A DNA stretch of 64,000 nucleotides from contig WHVY01000002.1 in assembly GCA_022266195.1 (NCBI GenBank), positions 3,983,001 to 4,047,000 of the forward strand, given 5' to 3'. Positions 8,880 through 17,016 of this stretch are shown piece after piece (the first letter of the stretch is position 1; each line of letters opens with the position of its first letter). The position numbers and the translations under genes are program-made. The DNA is from Tetranychus cinnabarinus. Taxonomy: Eukaryota > Arthropoda > Arachnida > Trombidiformes > Tetranychidae. A model generated the notes under the pieces. The model saw nothing but the letters and a program-made list of their open reading frames with translations, had not been told where the DNA came from and searched no databases.

Positions 8880-9657
8880 CTTCACACATATCTGTGTGAC
8901 TAATTGGAAAGATAAATTTTGTGAATATATATCAAATAACCTTAATTTTGAAGGTGAATGGCAAGTTGCGGTTTCATCTGTATCATACCCAACTATTTAT
9001 AAAAAAAGAGAAAGTTATATCAAATTAAAATATAGTGATTCTGAAAAATTACATCGAGTAAATTTTCAGTTGGATGAAGAGCCTGTTACTACGCTCAAAA
9101 ACATGAATGCAGCATTAATCGTTAAATTGCTACCATATTTTGGAACACACTATTTACCAGTTTTTGGTGAAGAAAATGGATTTACTAATTTCTCACTGAA
9201 TTGGACTCCAGGAGAAGTTAGAGGTGCACTTTCTCGACCTATCTTCGATGATGATAATCCCATGATGGAAAAATTAGGATTTGATATCCCTACATTAAAT
9301 TTTTGGTTACAAAATACTCTGTCATCGAAAAGTGTGCTTTCTACTAAATTGTTACAAAACAAAACAGTGAACGCTTTCTTATTACATTCATCTATTGCTA
9401 AAGGACCATTAGCAATCTTGCCTAGAGAAAAAAATTTTATACAATATGACAGCTTACATTATATCAAAGTACGAGAAGATACAGTAAAAAAAATATCATT
9501 CGATATAAGAAATGCTTTTAATGAAGTTTTAGAGTTTGATAAAGGAGATTTATTAGTTTCGCTTGTTTTCAGAAAAGTATATAAAGAACTTGAGAAAGCT
9601 AAAAATAAAAATCAAGAAAACATCCCTGCCTCATCATATGATCGAGATGATAAATAG
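8854..9657 (+). CDS. Putative minor capsid protein (penton-like), first of two related genes
   Basis: This 267-residue protein starts at the ATG at 8854; an upstream extension needs a TTG. The N-terminus has an N-(x)n-F-(x)n-L-x-F-E-G-E-W-Q-V-A-V-S-S-V-S-Y-P pattern, the (L)xGxWEVAL motif that I associate with Polinton minor capsid or penton-like proteins. The next gene has the same motif (LEGEWEIGLIEL). The rest is strand-rich, consistent with a jelly-roll, and the C-terminal 25 residues are Lys-rich. No catalytic motif is seen. It overlaps the integrase start-side by 26 bases and the next gene by 20. Assignment as capsid is from motif and gene order, not from structure. Confidence 0.65.
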   Translation: MINTLKSDNFTHICVTNWKDKFCEYISNNLNFEGEWQVAVSSVSYPTIYKKRESYIKLKYSDSEKLHRVNFQLDEEPVTTLKNMNAALIVKLLPYFGTHYLPVFGEENGFTNFSLNWTPGEVRGALSRPIFDDDNPMMEKLGFDIPTLNFWLQNTLSSKSVLSTKLLQNKTVNAFLLHSSIAKGPLAILPREKNFIQYDSLHYIKVREDTVKKISFDIRNAFNEVLEFDKGDLLVSLVFRKVYKELEKAKNKNQENIPASSYDRDDK

Positions 9658-10485
9658 AGATATATATATTGATTTAGTGTCTAATGCTTCAATGGAATTA
9701 TATCCATTGAATACATTGTCATCTTTCACAAATAAATTATCTATTCCAATTGAATTGGAAGGTGAATGGGAAATCGGACTCATTGAACTTTTTCATTCAA
9801 ATAAAATTCATCATAAGAAAAAAAGTGTTTCATATGTTATGTACTCAGATGGTTTGTTAAAGCTCAATAATACTAAAACGACTCTTGATTACAGGATTGG
9901 AATGAAAATTGAAACTCTTTTAAACAATATAAATGATGTTTTCAATCAAATTACATTAGAAGATATAGGAATAACAGAAGGAAGAAGAGCGGGATTCAAA
10001 CCACCTAGTTTTATTATTATTGAGGATAAAGTATGTTTGAATATGGGAAAAATTTGGTATAATGACAATGAACAGAACGAATATTCATATTTCGCACCCT
10101 TATTTGATGATCCAAATTTTTGAATATGCTTGGATTTGTACATATTGAGTACAATGAAGCAGTTCTACGAAGCAAAAATCCTAGTATATCTGCGAAATAT
10201 AAACCTGATATGAATTCAACTAGCAATTTACTTTTCATCTATTGTGATGTTATAGATGAACATAATGTTGGTGATACAATGGCTAATTCGCTAAGAACTA
10301 TACCTTTGAACAGTGGTGTGGATTCTACAATATCATCTCATTTATTTCCTAATACTTATTATTTTAAAGTAAAATACAACAGAATCGAAACGATTTCTAT
10401 CATTCTCACTGATGAAACGGGTAATCCTGTGATTTTCAAAAACGGAAGAACATACCTCAAACTACATTTACGCAGAGTAAGATAA
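9638..10485 (+). pseudogene. Putative minor capsid protein (penton-like), second of two related genes, frameshifted
   Basis: The first frame (ATG 9638 to TGA 10,123) contains LYPLNTLSSFTNKL then LEGEWEIGLIEL, the N-terminal signature of a conserved Polinton capsid protein. The second frame (10,120-10,485) has LLFIYCDVIDEHNVGD and ends LKLHLRRVR, which in this family is the C-terminal half of the same protein. The two halves meet at a run of five T at 10,117-10,121, where one missing base would explain the shift. The second frame has no good ATG of its own near its start (the first is TTG), supporting one broken gene rather than two. Function inferred: vertex or minor capsid subunit. Confidence 0.75.
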
Positions 10486-10501
10486 TAATATGTAGAGAAC
10501 T

Positions 10502-10510
10502 TATATAAAG
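10502..10510 (+). promoter_or_regulatory. TATATAAAG box before the pVI-like gene
   Basis: Third exact copy of TATATAAAG, placed 41 bases before the ATG at 10,551. It may serve the pVI-like, capsid and protease genes together, since they follow with 16 and 2 bases between them. Confidence 0.5.
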
Positions 10511-10550
10511 TAAATAGTATTTTCAAATACTAAATTATAAAAAATAAAAA

Positions 10551-10985
10551 ATGAATTTAAAACGTAAATTTTGTCCAAATGATTGTGATTTGAGAAGTTA
10601 TTATATAAATCAAGCAGGGAGAGGATTGTCTGATATAAAAATCTTTAGAGGTAACCCATATCAAACAGGTTACGGATTTGGTACTTTTTTCAGTAAATAT
10701 GGTATACCAGTATTGAAATTTTTAGGTAAACATTTGTTATCTACTGGAGTTTCTGTTGGTTCTGATATTATGGCGGATCGCAATATAAAAGACTCATTGA
10801 GAAGTCGAATGAAAGAAGGATCAAAAAATCTCGCAAAAGATGGATTGAATAAGTTAACAAATTTTGTTGATCAATACGGTTCAGGAAGATTATATAAAGC
10901 AAAGAAAAAGAAGGTTGTTAAAAGACGAAAAACTGTGTCTAAAAAAAGAAAACATAAAAAGGTTAGAAACATAAAAGAAAAATAA
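10551..10985 (+). CDS. pVI-like minor virion protein
   Basis: This 144-residue basic protein contains GRGLSDIKIFRGNPYQTGYG, then FGTFFSKYGIPVLKFLGKHL. A glycine-rich start followed by an amphipathic membrane-active helix is the pattern described for adenovirus pVI-like proteins in Polintons. The C-terminal 35 residues are almost all Lys/Arg (KKKKVVKRRKTVSKKRKHKK), suited to DNA binding or nuclear import. It lies directly upstream of the major capsid gene, the usual neighbour. In adenoviruses pVI links capsid to core, disrupts membranes and yields the protease cofactor. That role here is inferred from family and context. Confidence 0.78.
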   Translation: MNLKRKFCPNDCDLRSYYINQAGRGLSDIKIFRGNPYQTGYGFGTFFSKYGIPVLKFLGKHLLSTGVSVGSDIMADRNIKDSLRSRMKEGSKNLAKDGLNKLTNFVDQYGSGRLYKAKKKKVVKRRKTVSKKRKHKKVRNIKEK

Positions 10986-11001
10986 ACGATATATTTTCAT
11001 A

Positions 11002-12240
11002 ATGGATTACCTACATCATAAATCAATGCCTGCAACTTTATCGAATTTAGAAGTTTTCGCAATACCCCCAACACAACTCGCGATCGATTCATCTTACGAA
11101 GTATCTTTCCGTCCATCTTCTACTCTCGATTCCGCAAAAACTTATGATATACAAATACCTTCTAGTGATGATTTTACAGATCTATCTGAAACAATGCTTC
11201 ATGTTAAGTTGGATATTAAAGATAAAGATAGTAAACCAGTTGCAGATACTGATGTTATAAATGTTGTTAGTGGTTTTAGTTGTGCATTGTTTGAACAAAT
11301 TGATCTCTACCTCAATACAGTTAATGTTTCACAAGCGTCAGGTCTTTATCATTATCAAGCCTATTTAGAAGATATGTTATTCAGACACAATAATAAAGCT
11401 GATTCAGGAGCAATGTGGGACGACGATGAAAAGAATAAAGCTCGAATAAAAAAACCTTTTGATTTATATTTTAAATTACATAACCCTCTATGCGCTCAAA
11501 GAAATCTTCTATTAAATAACATCCCAATATTATTACGTATTTCTAGAAATTCGGATAGTTTTGGGATTATTGGAACGAATACTAAACAATTCAAGCTAAA
11601 AATATTGGATATTGCAGTGCATATTAAACGCGTTAAAGTGTTTCCAGATGTTAGTCTTGGAATTCAAGAGGGTTTAGAAAAATCTCCAGTAAATTATTTT
11701 ATAACAAGAAACGAAGTGAAAAGTTTCGTGATCCCTACTACTATTACAACAGCGAATTTCGAGAATGTTTTCTCTGGTGTTTTACCTAGGAGAATGATTG
11801 TAGGTCTTGTTAGTTCTAAATCTTTCAATGGAAGCGATTCACCATTTAAATTTCAAAATTATAAAATAACTTCAATTTCAACTCAGATTAACGGAATACA
11901 ATATCCTTCACAAGCTTATACTCCTGATTTCGATAATGATTTGTATATGCGCGAGTTTGTTAACTTGTATCGCTACACAAATCAATTTGATGGATTACCG
12001 ATGTTAAAACTTAAATTCGATCAATATAAGAATGATAATACCTTGTTTGCGTTTGATTATTCACCTGATAGTACTCTTGGATCAGAATCAGGGACTCTAA
12101 GTCTAATCAAAAGAGGTAATATAAAGCTTGAAATAAGGTTCAAAGAAGCTATAACTGAACCAATTCACTTAATTATTTTCGCACAATATGATAATATGAT
12201 ACAAATTGATAAATATCGTAACGTTAATATCGATTGGTAA
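11002..12240 (+). CDS. Major capsid protein (double jelly-roll, hexon-like)
   Basis: This 412-residue protein is followed at once by the protease gene and preceded by the pVI-like gene, the standard Polinton order. Recognisable stretches include SSYEVSFRPSSTLD near the N-terminus, FEQIDLYLNTV, VLPRRMIVGLVSSKSFNGS (about 265) and YTPDFDNDLYMREFVNLY (about 308). The LPRRM-(hydrophobic)-GS box and the downstream acidic-aromatic segment are features of Polinton hexon-like proteins that trimerise into capsid hexons. The frame is uninterrupted and of expected length. The ATG sits 16 bases after the previous stop. Confidence 0.9.
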   Translation: MDYLHHKSMPATLSNLEVFAIPPTQLAIDSSYEVSFRPSSTLDSAKTYDIQIPSSDDFTDLSETMLHVKLDIKDKDSKPVADTDVINVVSGFSCALFEQIDLYLNTVNVSQASGLYHYQAYLEDMLFRHNNKADSGAMWDDDEKNKARIKKPFDLYFKLHNPLCAQRNLLLNNIPILLRISRNSDSFGIIGTNTKQFKLKILDIAVHIKRVKVFPDVSLGIQEGLEKSPVNYFITRNEVKSFVIPTTITTANFENVFSGVLPRRMIVGLVSSKSFNGSDSPFKFQNYKITSISTQINGIQYPSQAYTPDFDNDLYMREFVNLYRYTNQFDGLPMLKLKFDQYKNDNTLFAFDYSPDSTLGSESGTLSLIKRGNIKLEIRFKEAITEPIHLIIFAQYDNMIQIDKYRNVNIDW

Positions 12241-12242
12241 AA

Positions 12243-12653
12243 ATGAATTCTATTGAAATTGTGTCTGCATTATCAAATGATCCTAACTTTTTAGGATGCT
12301 TTTCAATCAATCATTTACCGCAATATATGATAATAAAACCAGCAAAAGTAGTGATTAATCTTGATGAATCATGGAAGGAAGGAAGTCATTGGGTTGCTGT
12401 TTTCTTCGATAGAAATAAAGGAGCAATTTATTTTGATTCATATGGTAGACAACCTCCTGAAGCTATCGAAACATTCATAGAAAGAAACTCGAACGATTGG
12501 AGTTATTCAAAATATAAATTACAAGGCGATTTGAGTACAAAATGTGGACTTTATTGTATAAAATTTTTAAAAAAATGTCCTGATTACATGGATTTTTTCA
12601 ATAAATTCAAAGATTGTGCAAATACTAATGATTATAAATTAGAAAGAATTTAA
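12243..12653 (+). CDS. Adenain-like (Ulp1/C5 family) maturation cysteine protease
   Basis: This 136-residue protease starts at the ATG two bases after the capsid stop. Catalytic residues of the C5/Ulp1 fold are present in order: H49 in GSHWVAVFF, D65 in IYFDSYGR, Q94 in KLQGDLS and C101 in TKCGLYCIKF, with the seven-residue Q to C distance seen in adenovirus protease. It should cleave capsid precursors during virion maturation. It is short, as in other Polintons (adenovirus enzyme is about 200 residues). The stop codon overlaps an AATAAA at 12,653-12,658, marking a transcript end. Confidence 0.93.
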   Translation: MNSIEIVSALSNDPNFLGCFSINHLPQYMIIKPAKVVINLDESWKEGSHWVAVFFDRNKGAIYFDSYGRQPPEAIETFIERNSNDWSYSKYKLQGDLSTKCGLYCIKFLKKCPDYMDFFNKFKDCANTNDYKLERI

Positions 12654-12750
12654 ATAAAAATACAATTATTTATATTTTGCGTTTTCATGTATAAGAGTAT
12701 CTTGAACTTTTGCCTCTAATATTCTAATGTAATTTTGCAAGCCTAATAAA

Positions 12751-13080
12751 TCAACATCGTTGATTGCTTTGCTGCAGGTTGTAATATTTATCTGCCATCT
12801 CTCTGAATCTATCAGTCAATATCTGTCTTTCCTTTCTCAAGCGGATAACCTCATAAGCTAGTGTCTTCATTTTCACCTTGCATTCTCTAACCTGGTTATA
12901 ATTACAACCAACTTCGCGCGATACGACCTCCAAAGCAAGGGCCATTCTATCGTTGTTCGCTGGTATTTGTATTGGAGGCAGGTCCGTCTGGGTACTTTGA
13001 TCTTTTATCTGCTGTTTGATAGCTTTTATCTGGCGCTTTTTGACCAATGTTGACAACTGCGATGTGGCTCTTCTCTTCAT
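12751..13080 (-). CDS. Unrecognised basic coiled-coil protein
   Basis: This 109-residue protein is taken from the ATG at 13,080, which lies one base after the stop of the upstream gene. A start at 13,131 (126 residues) is also possible and would overlap that gene. The N-terminus is basic (MKRRATSQL, KKRQIKAIKQQIK) and is followed by a Pro-rich linker (TDLPPIQIP). A long helix with heptad-like spacing follows (about 50-105, VKMKTLAYEVIRLRKERQIL). It is the last of three minus-strand genes opposed to the capsid block. Not recognised; the basic leader plus coil could suit a DNA-binding regulator. Confidence 0.6.
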   Translation of the reverse strand: MKRRATSQLSTLVKKRQIKAIKQQIKDQSTQTDLPPIQIPANNDRMALALEVVSREVGCNYNQVRECKVKMKTLAYEVIRLRKERQILTDRFREMADKYYNLQQSNQRC

Positions 13081-13081
13081 T

Positions 13082-13372
13082 TTATGATCTTCCAGTAAAA
13101 CGAATCTTTGACAAAAGAGAGATTCTTTCATTACGTAAATGGTTTAGTTCGTTTTTTTGACGAAGATATGCTGCGTAGTAGGTTCGATATCGTATACTAA
13201 AATCTAGACAATTCCTTTTAAAATTTTCAATTTCTATTTCTAATTCTGCTCGCTTCATTTCACTTATACGAAGTTCTTGTTTGAAATGTTTGAATCCAGG
13301 TTTGTGGGTTGGGTTTGTGTGCTCTCTTTTTACATGAGCTCGGACTTTACGAGATCGTAAGTTGTATCCCAT
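13082..13372 (-). CDS. Unrecognised basic coiled-coil protein
   Basis: This 96-residue protein begins MGYNLRSRKVRAHVKREH, strongly basic. A coiled-coil-like stretch (about 35-85: KRAELEIEIENFKRNCL, LRQKNELNHLRNERISLL) follows. It is the middle gene of the minus-strand trio; only 8 bases separate it from the upstream gene and 1 from the downstream one. Its basic-then-coil layout resembles the next gene in the trio, so the two may be diverged duplicates. No known domain seen. Confidence 0.6.
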   Translation of the reverse strand: MGYNLRSRKVRAHVKREHTNPTHKPGFKHFKQELRISEMKRAELEIEIENFKRNCLDFSIRYRTYYAAYLRQKNELNHLRNERISLLSKIRFTGRS

Positions 13373-13380
13373 TGTATCTG

Positions 13381-13746
13381 TTAATCAGGTGAGAAAACAG
13401 ATTGATCAATCCGGGTATAGGAGACTACACACATTCGCTTTGCTCTCTCCCGCTTGTATCGGTTTTGTGGTTCATCCTCTCTTGTTCCTCTCAAGCACTC
13501 TAACATGAAACTAGTCAACGAAGGTTTCTTTTCCTCTCTGGTTCCAGGTATGTAATGTCCTGCAACATTATCACCCCGTTGGATGAAGTACATCGGTGAA
13601 CATGTACTACATCTGCTCGCTTCAGGAATAATATAACACCTTTTACAAAAATGATTATAAGCGAATGGCATTCCATAGAAATACGTTCGTATTGAACATC
13701 TCAAACATGGTTTCCATTCAAAATGTGGACAAAATTTCGTATTCAT
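13381..13746 (-). CDS. Unrecognised Cys/His-rich putative zinc-binding protein
   Basis: This 121-residue protein is the first gene of the minus-strand trio. The N-terminal 55 residues hold a dense set of possible metal ligands: CPHF, CLRC, HFCKRC, CSTC. These could form one or two zinc sites. The remainder is polar and Arg-rich (RYKRERAKRM). It does not match a zinc-finger family I can name. Position upstream of two basic coiled-coil genes suggests one transcription unit, perhaps early regulatory genes, since the structural block is on the other strand. That is inference. Confidence 0.62.
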   Translation of the reverse strand: MNTKFCPHFEWKPCLRCSIRTYFYGMPFAYNHFCKRCYIIPEASRCSTCSPMYFIQRGDNVAGHYIPGTREEKKPSLTSFMLECLRGTREDEPQNRYKRERAKRMCVVSYTRIDQSVFSPD

Positions 13747-13937
13747 TACTATGATTTAAATGAATAAGAAAAAAACCATAAACAATATGTTTTGTAATGA
13801 ATAGAAAAACAAAATTCGTACAGCAGTTCAATAACACCATCTTTTGCTGCAAATACTGATCATTTTATTTGAGTTTAGTTACTTTGTCCTTCAATAGATG
13901 GTGTGAGTTGATTGGTTTGTATTGCTTCTAATGTCAA

Positions 13938-16140
13938 CTCGAAAACCTATTTGGTACCTCCGTGTACACAATTCAATTTTCAAACTACTGATCGGATTTG
14001 GACGTGCAAACTATCTATGTTTTAAGCTCAATTAGAGCTATCTGGCAATATATAAATCATTCAAATCGCAACAGTAAAACCAGAGTTGTTATTGATCAAA
14101 GTAGGTTTCGAAAACCTATTTTGTCCCTCCGTGAGTCAACTAAATTTTTTGAACTACTTGACCGATCGAGACGTGCAAACTATCTATGTTTTAGGCTCAA
14201 TTAGAGCTATCTGGCAATATATAAATCGTTCAGATCGGATAAGTAACTCTGAAGTTAACTTTGACCAAAGTCGAGTTTGAAAACCTATTTTGTCCCTCCG
14301 TGAGTCAACTAAATTTTTGAACTACTTGACCGATCGAGACGTGCAAACTATCTATGTTACAAGCTTAATTAGAGCTATCTGGCAATATATAAATCGTTCA
14401 GATCGGATAAGTAACTCTGAAGTTAACTTTGACCAAAGTCGAGTTTGAAAACCTATTTTGTCCCTCCGTGAGTCAACTAAATTTTTTGAACTACTTGACC
14501 GATCGAGACGTGCAAACTATCTATGTTACAAGCTTAATTAGAGCTATCTGGCAATATATAAATCGTTCAGATCGGATAAGTAACTCTGAAGTTAACTTTG
14601 ACCAAAGTCGAGTTTGAAAACCTATTTTGTCCCTCCGTGAGTCAACTAAATTTTTTGAACTACTTGACCGATCAAGACGTGCAAACTATCTATGTTACAA
14701 GCTTAATTAGAGCTATCTGGCAATATATAAATCGTTCAGATCGGATAAGTAACTCTGAAGTTAACTTTGACCAAAGTCGAGTTTGAAAACCTATTTTGTC
14801 CCTCCGTGAGTCAACTAAATTTTTTGAACTACTTGACCGATCGAGACGTGCAAACTATCTATGTTACAAGCTTAATTAGAGCTATCTGGCAATATATAAA
14901 TCGTTCAGATCGGATAAGTAACTCTGAAGTTAACTTTGACCAAAGTCGAGTTTGAAAACCTATTTTGTCCCTCCGTGTACACAATTCAATTTTCAAACTA
15001 CTGATCGGATTTGGACGTGCAAACTATCTATGTTTTAAGCTCAATTAGAGCTATCTGGCAATATATAAATCGTTCAGATCGGATAAGTAACTCTGAAGTT
15101 AACTTTGGTCAAAGTCAGGTTCGAAAACCTATTTTGTCCCTCCGTGAGTCAACTAAATTTTTTGAACTACTTGACCGATCGAGACGTGCAAACTATCTAT
15201 GTTACAAGCTTAATTAGAGCTATCTGGCAAAATATGAAACATCAAAATCAGATGAGTAGATCTGCAACCAAGTTTGATCAAAGTAGGGTTCGAAATCTAT
15301 TTTGTCCCTCCATGAGTCAACTAAATTTTTTGAACTACTTGACCGATCGAGACGTGCAAACTATTTATGTTTTAAGCTCAATTAGAGCTATCTGGCAATA
15401 TATAAATCATTCAAATCGCAACAGTAAAACCAGAGTTGTTATTGATCAAAGTAGGTTTCGAAAACCTATTTTGTCCCTCCGTGAGTCAACTAAATTTTTT
15501 GAACTACTTGACCGATCGAGACGTGCAAACTATCTATGTTTTAGGCTCAATTAGAGCTATCTGGCAATATATAAATCGTTCAGATCGGATAAGTAACTCT
15601 GCAACTAACTTTGGTCAAAGTCAGGTTCGAAAACCTATTTGGTACCTCCGTGTACACAATTCAATTTTCAAACTACTGATCGGATTTGGACGTGCAAACT
15701 ATCTATGTTTTAAGCTCAATTAGAGCTATCTGGCAATATATAAATCGTTCAGATCGGATAAGTAACTCTGAAGTTAACTTTGACCAAAGTCGAGTTTGAA
15801 AACCTATTTTGTCCCTCCGTGAGTCAACTAAATTTTTTGAACTACTTGACCGATCGAGACGTGCAAACTATCTATGTTTTAAGCTCAAACAGAGCTATCT
15901 GGTAATATATAAATCGTTCAGATTGGATAAGTAACTCTGCAACTAACTTTGATCAAAGTCGAGTTTGAAAACCTATTTGTTCCCTTTGTAAGTCACCTAA
16001 ATTTCAGGAACTACTTTTTGGATGCAAACCTGCAAACTATCATTCTTTTAAGCTTAAACAGAGCTATTCAGCAATATATAAATCATCAAAATCAGATGAG
16101 TAGATCTGCAGCTAACTTTGATCAAAGTCAGGTTTTACTT
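13938..16140. repeat. Tandem array of about thirteen 169-bp units with promoter-like content
   Basis: The marker ACGTGCAAACTAT recurs near 14,003, 14,173, 14,340, 14,508, 14,677, 14,845, 15,016, 15,185, 15,353, 15,523, 15,690 and 15,860, with a diverged copy near 16,030, giving a period of 167-171 bases. Two unit types alternate unevenly: one has CACAATTCAATTTTCAAAC (near 13,964, 14,984 and 15,654), the other GAGTCAACTAAATTTTTTG. Four consecutive units (14,281-14,955) are almost identical, and a two-unit block near 14,040 recurs near 15,390, showing higher-order duplication. Most units hold TATATAAAT, then GTTAAC about 36 bases on, then an imperfect palindrome around TTTGATCAAA. Short frames of 62 codons cross unit borders, but the 169-base period is not a multiple of three. 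Confidence 0.93.
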
Positions 16141-16916
16141 CAAACATGTTAAAGAAAAACTTTATTTACCTTTAGGGGTTTGAATGGTTTTGTTTGTTGC
16201 AATTGATATGGACCGTAGTGCAGCAAGATGGACTTGATTGGAAGGTGAAAGTTGACTTTTACTATTGTATGGGTGATAGAAAATTGATGATCAATAGATC
16301 TATTGCTGAAGACCGTTTACCGTTGAACGCAGCTTGATGTCCAACCAAGATAAATTGTATTAAAAGTAAAAGTAAACTTTCTTTTCTATTCAGATGGATA
16401 AAAACTTGATAAAAAGATAACAACTTAATGATTTAAACTTAAGACAGAAAACTTAACTTTGAAGCTTTATCAATAATATTTGTTGATTTGTTGAATGGAG
16501 GAAGACTGTTTGAATGATTTGGATAGAGAATTTTTGTCATTTATATATCAAAAATCATGTCTAATTAGAAGGTTACATCTTATCTTTGTTTGAACAATTA
16601 TGATGATTTATCCTTGATCTTGTATGTGCAAAGTCTAATCTAGTTCACCTTAATAAATTTAGTTCTTCTTAACTAAGGTCACCTACTTGCTCTGTACCGT
16701 AGATCAAATTTAAGGTCAAATTATTCCGGTTGTTCACTCTGCTTTAATTATAATAAAGGTGCATCAAATCTATTAGTTGGATATTAGTTAATACTTGACC
16801 TAAAATTTCACCTTGGACGAGAAAGTGAAAGGGACGTTTCCTTAATTAATGACCTCGAGGACAATTGAATTCTGTGTATCACTGTATTTATTATAATGCA
16901 ATGCGATCTGAAATGG
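16141..16916. other. AT-rich stretch between the repeat array and the last Polinton gene
   Basis: No open frame of note and no repeat unit is seen in these roughly 780 bases. The right part leads into the promoter of the 17,017 gene. Confidence 0.5.
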
Positions 16917-16957
16917 TATATAAATTCGTTAAAATCAAGCTAAAATCATCAGTTAAC
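16917..16957 (+). promoter_or_regulatory. TATA box and GTTAAC of the 17,017 gene, similar to the 169-bp repeat unit
   Basis: TATATAAAT at 16,917-16,925 is followed by CGTT and, at 16,952-16,957, GTTAAC, then CTTCGAG. The repeat unit has TATATAAAT, CGTT, GTTAAC at 36 bases (here 35) and AGTCGAG in the same order. The ATG follows at 17,017. Confidence 0.55.
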
Positions 16958-17016
16958 TTTCATCTTCGAGTCATCAATAGTACATCATTTCATCTTGTTA
17001 TCATCAAGTCTTCATA

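Noticed and set aside
10120..10485. Separate small gene for the second half of the minor capsid protein
   Set aside because: It begins without a convincing ATG, continues the family sequence of the preceding frame and is offset only by one base at a T run, so it is part of one broken gene.
13938..16140. CRISPR-like array
   Set aside because: The repeats are 169 bp without short unique spacers, in a eukaryotic genome, and no cas genes are present.
13998..16152. Repeated 62-68 codon open frames across the satellite
   Set aside because: They span unit borders, the 169-base period shifts the frame every unit, and the divergent unit types do not preserve the protein. They are by-products of the repeat.
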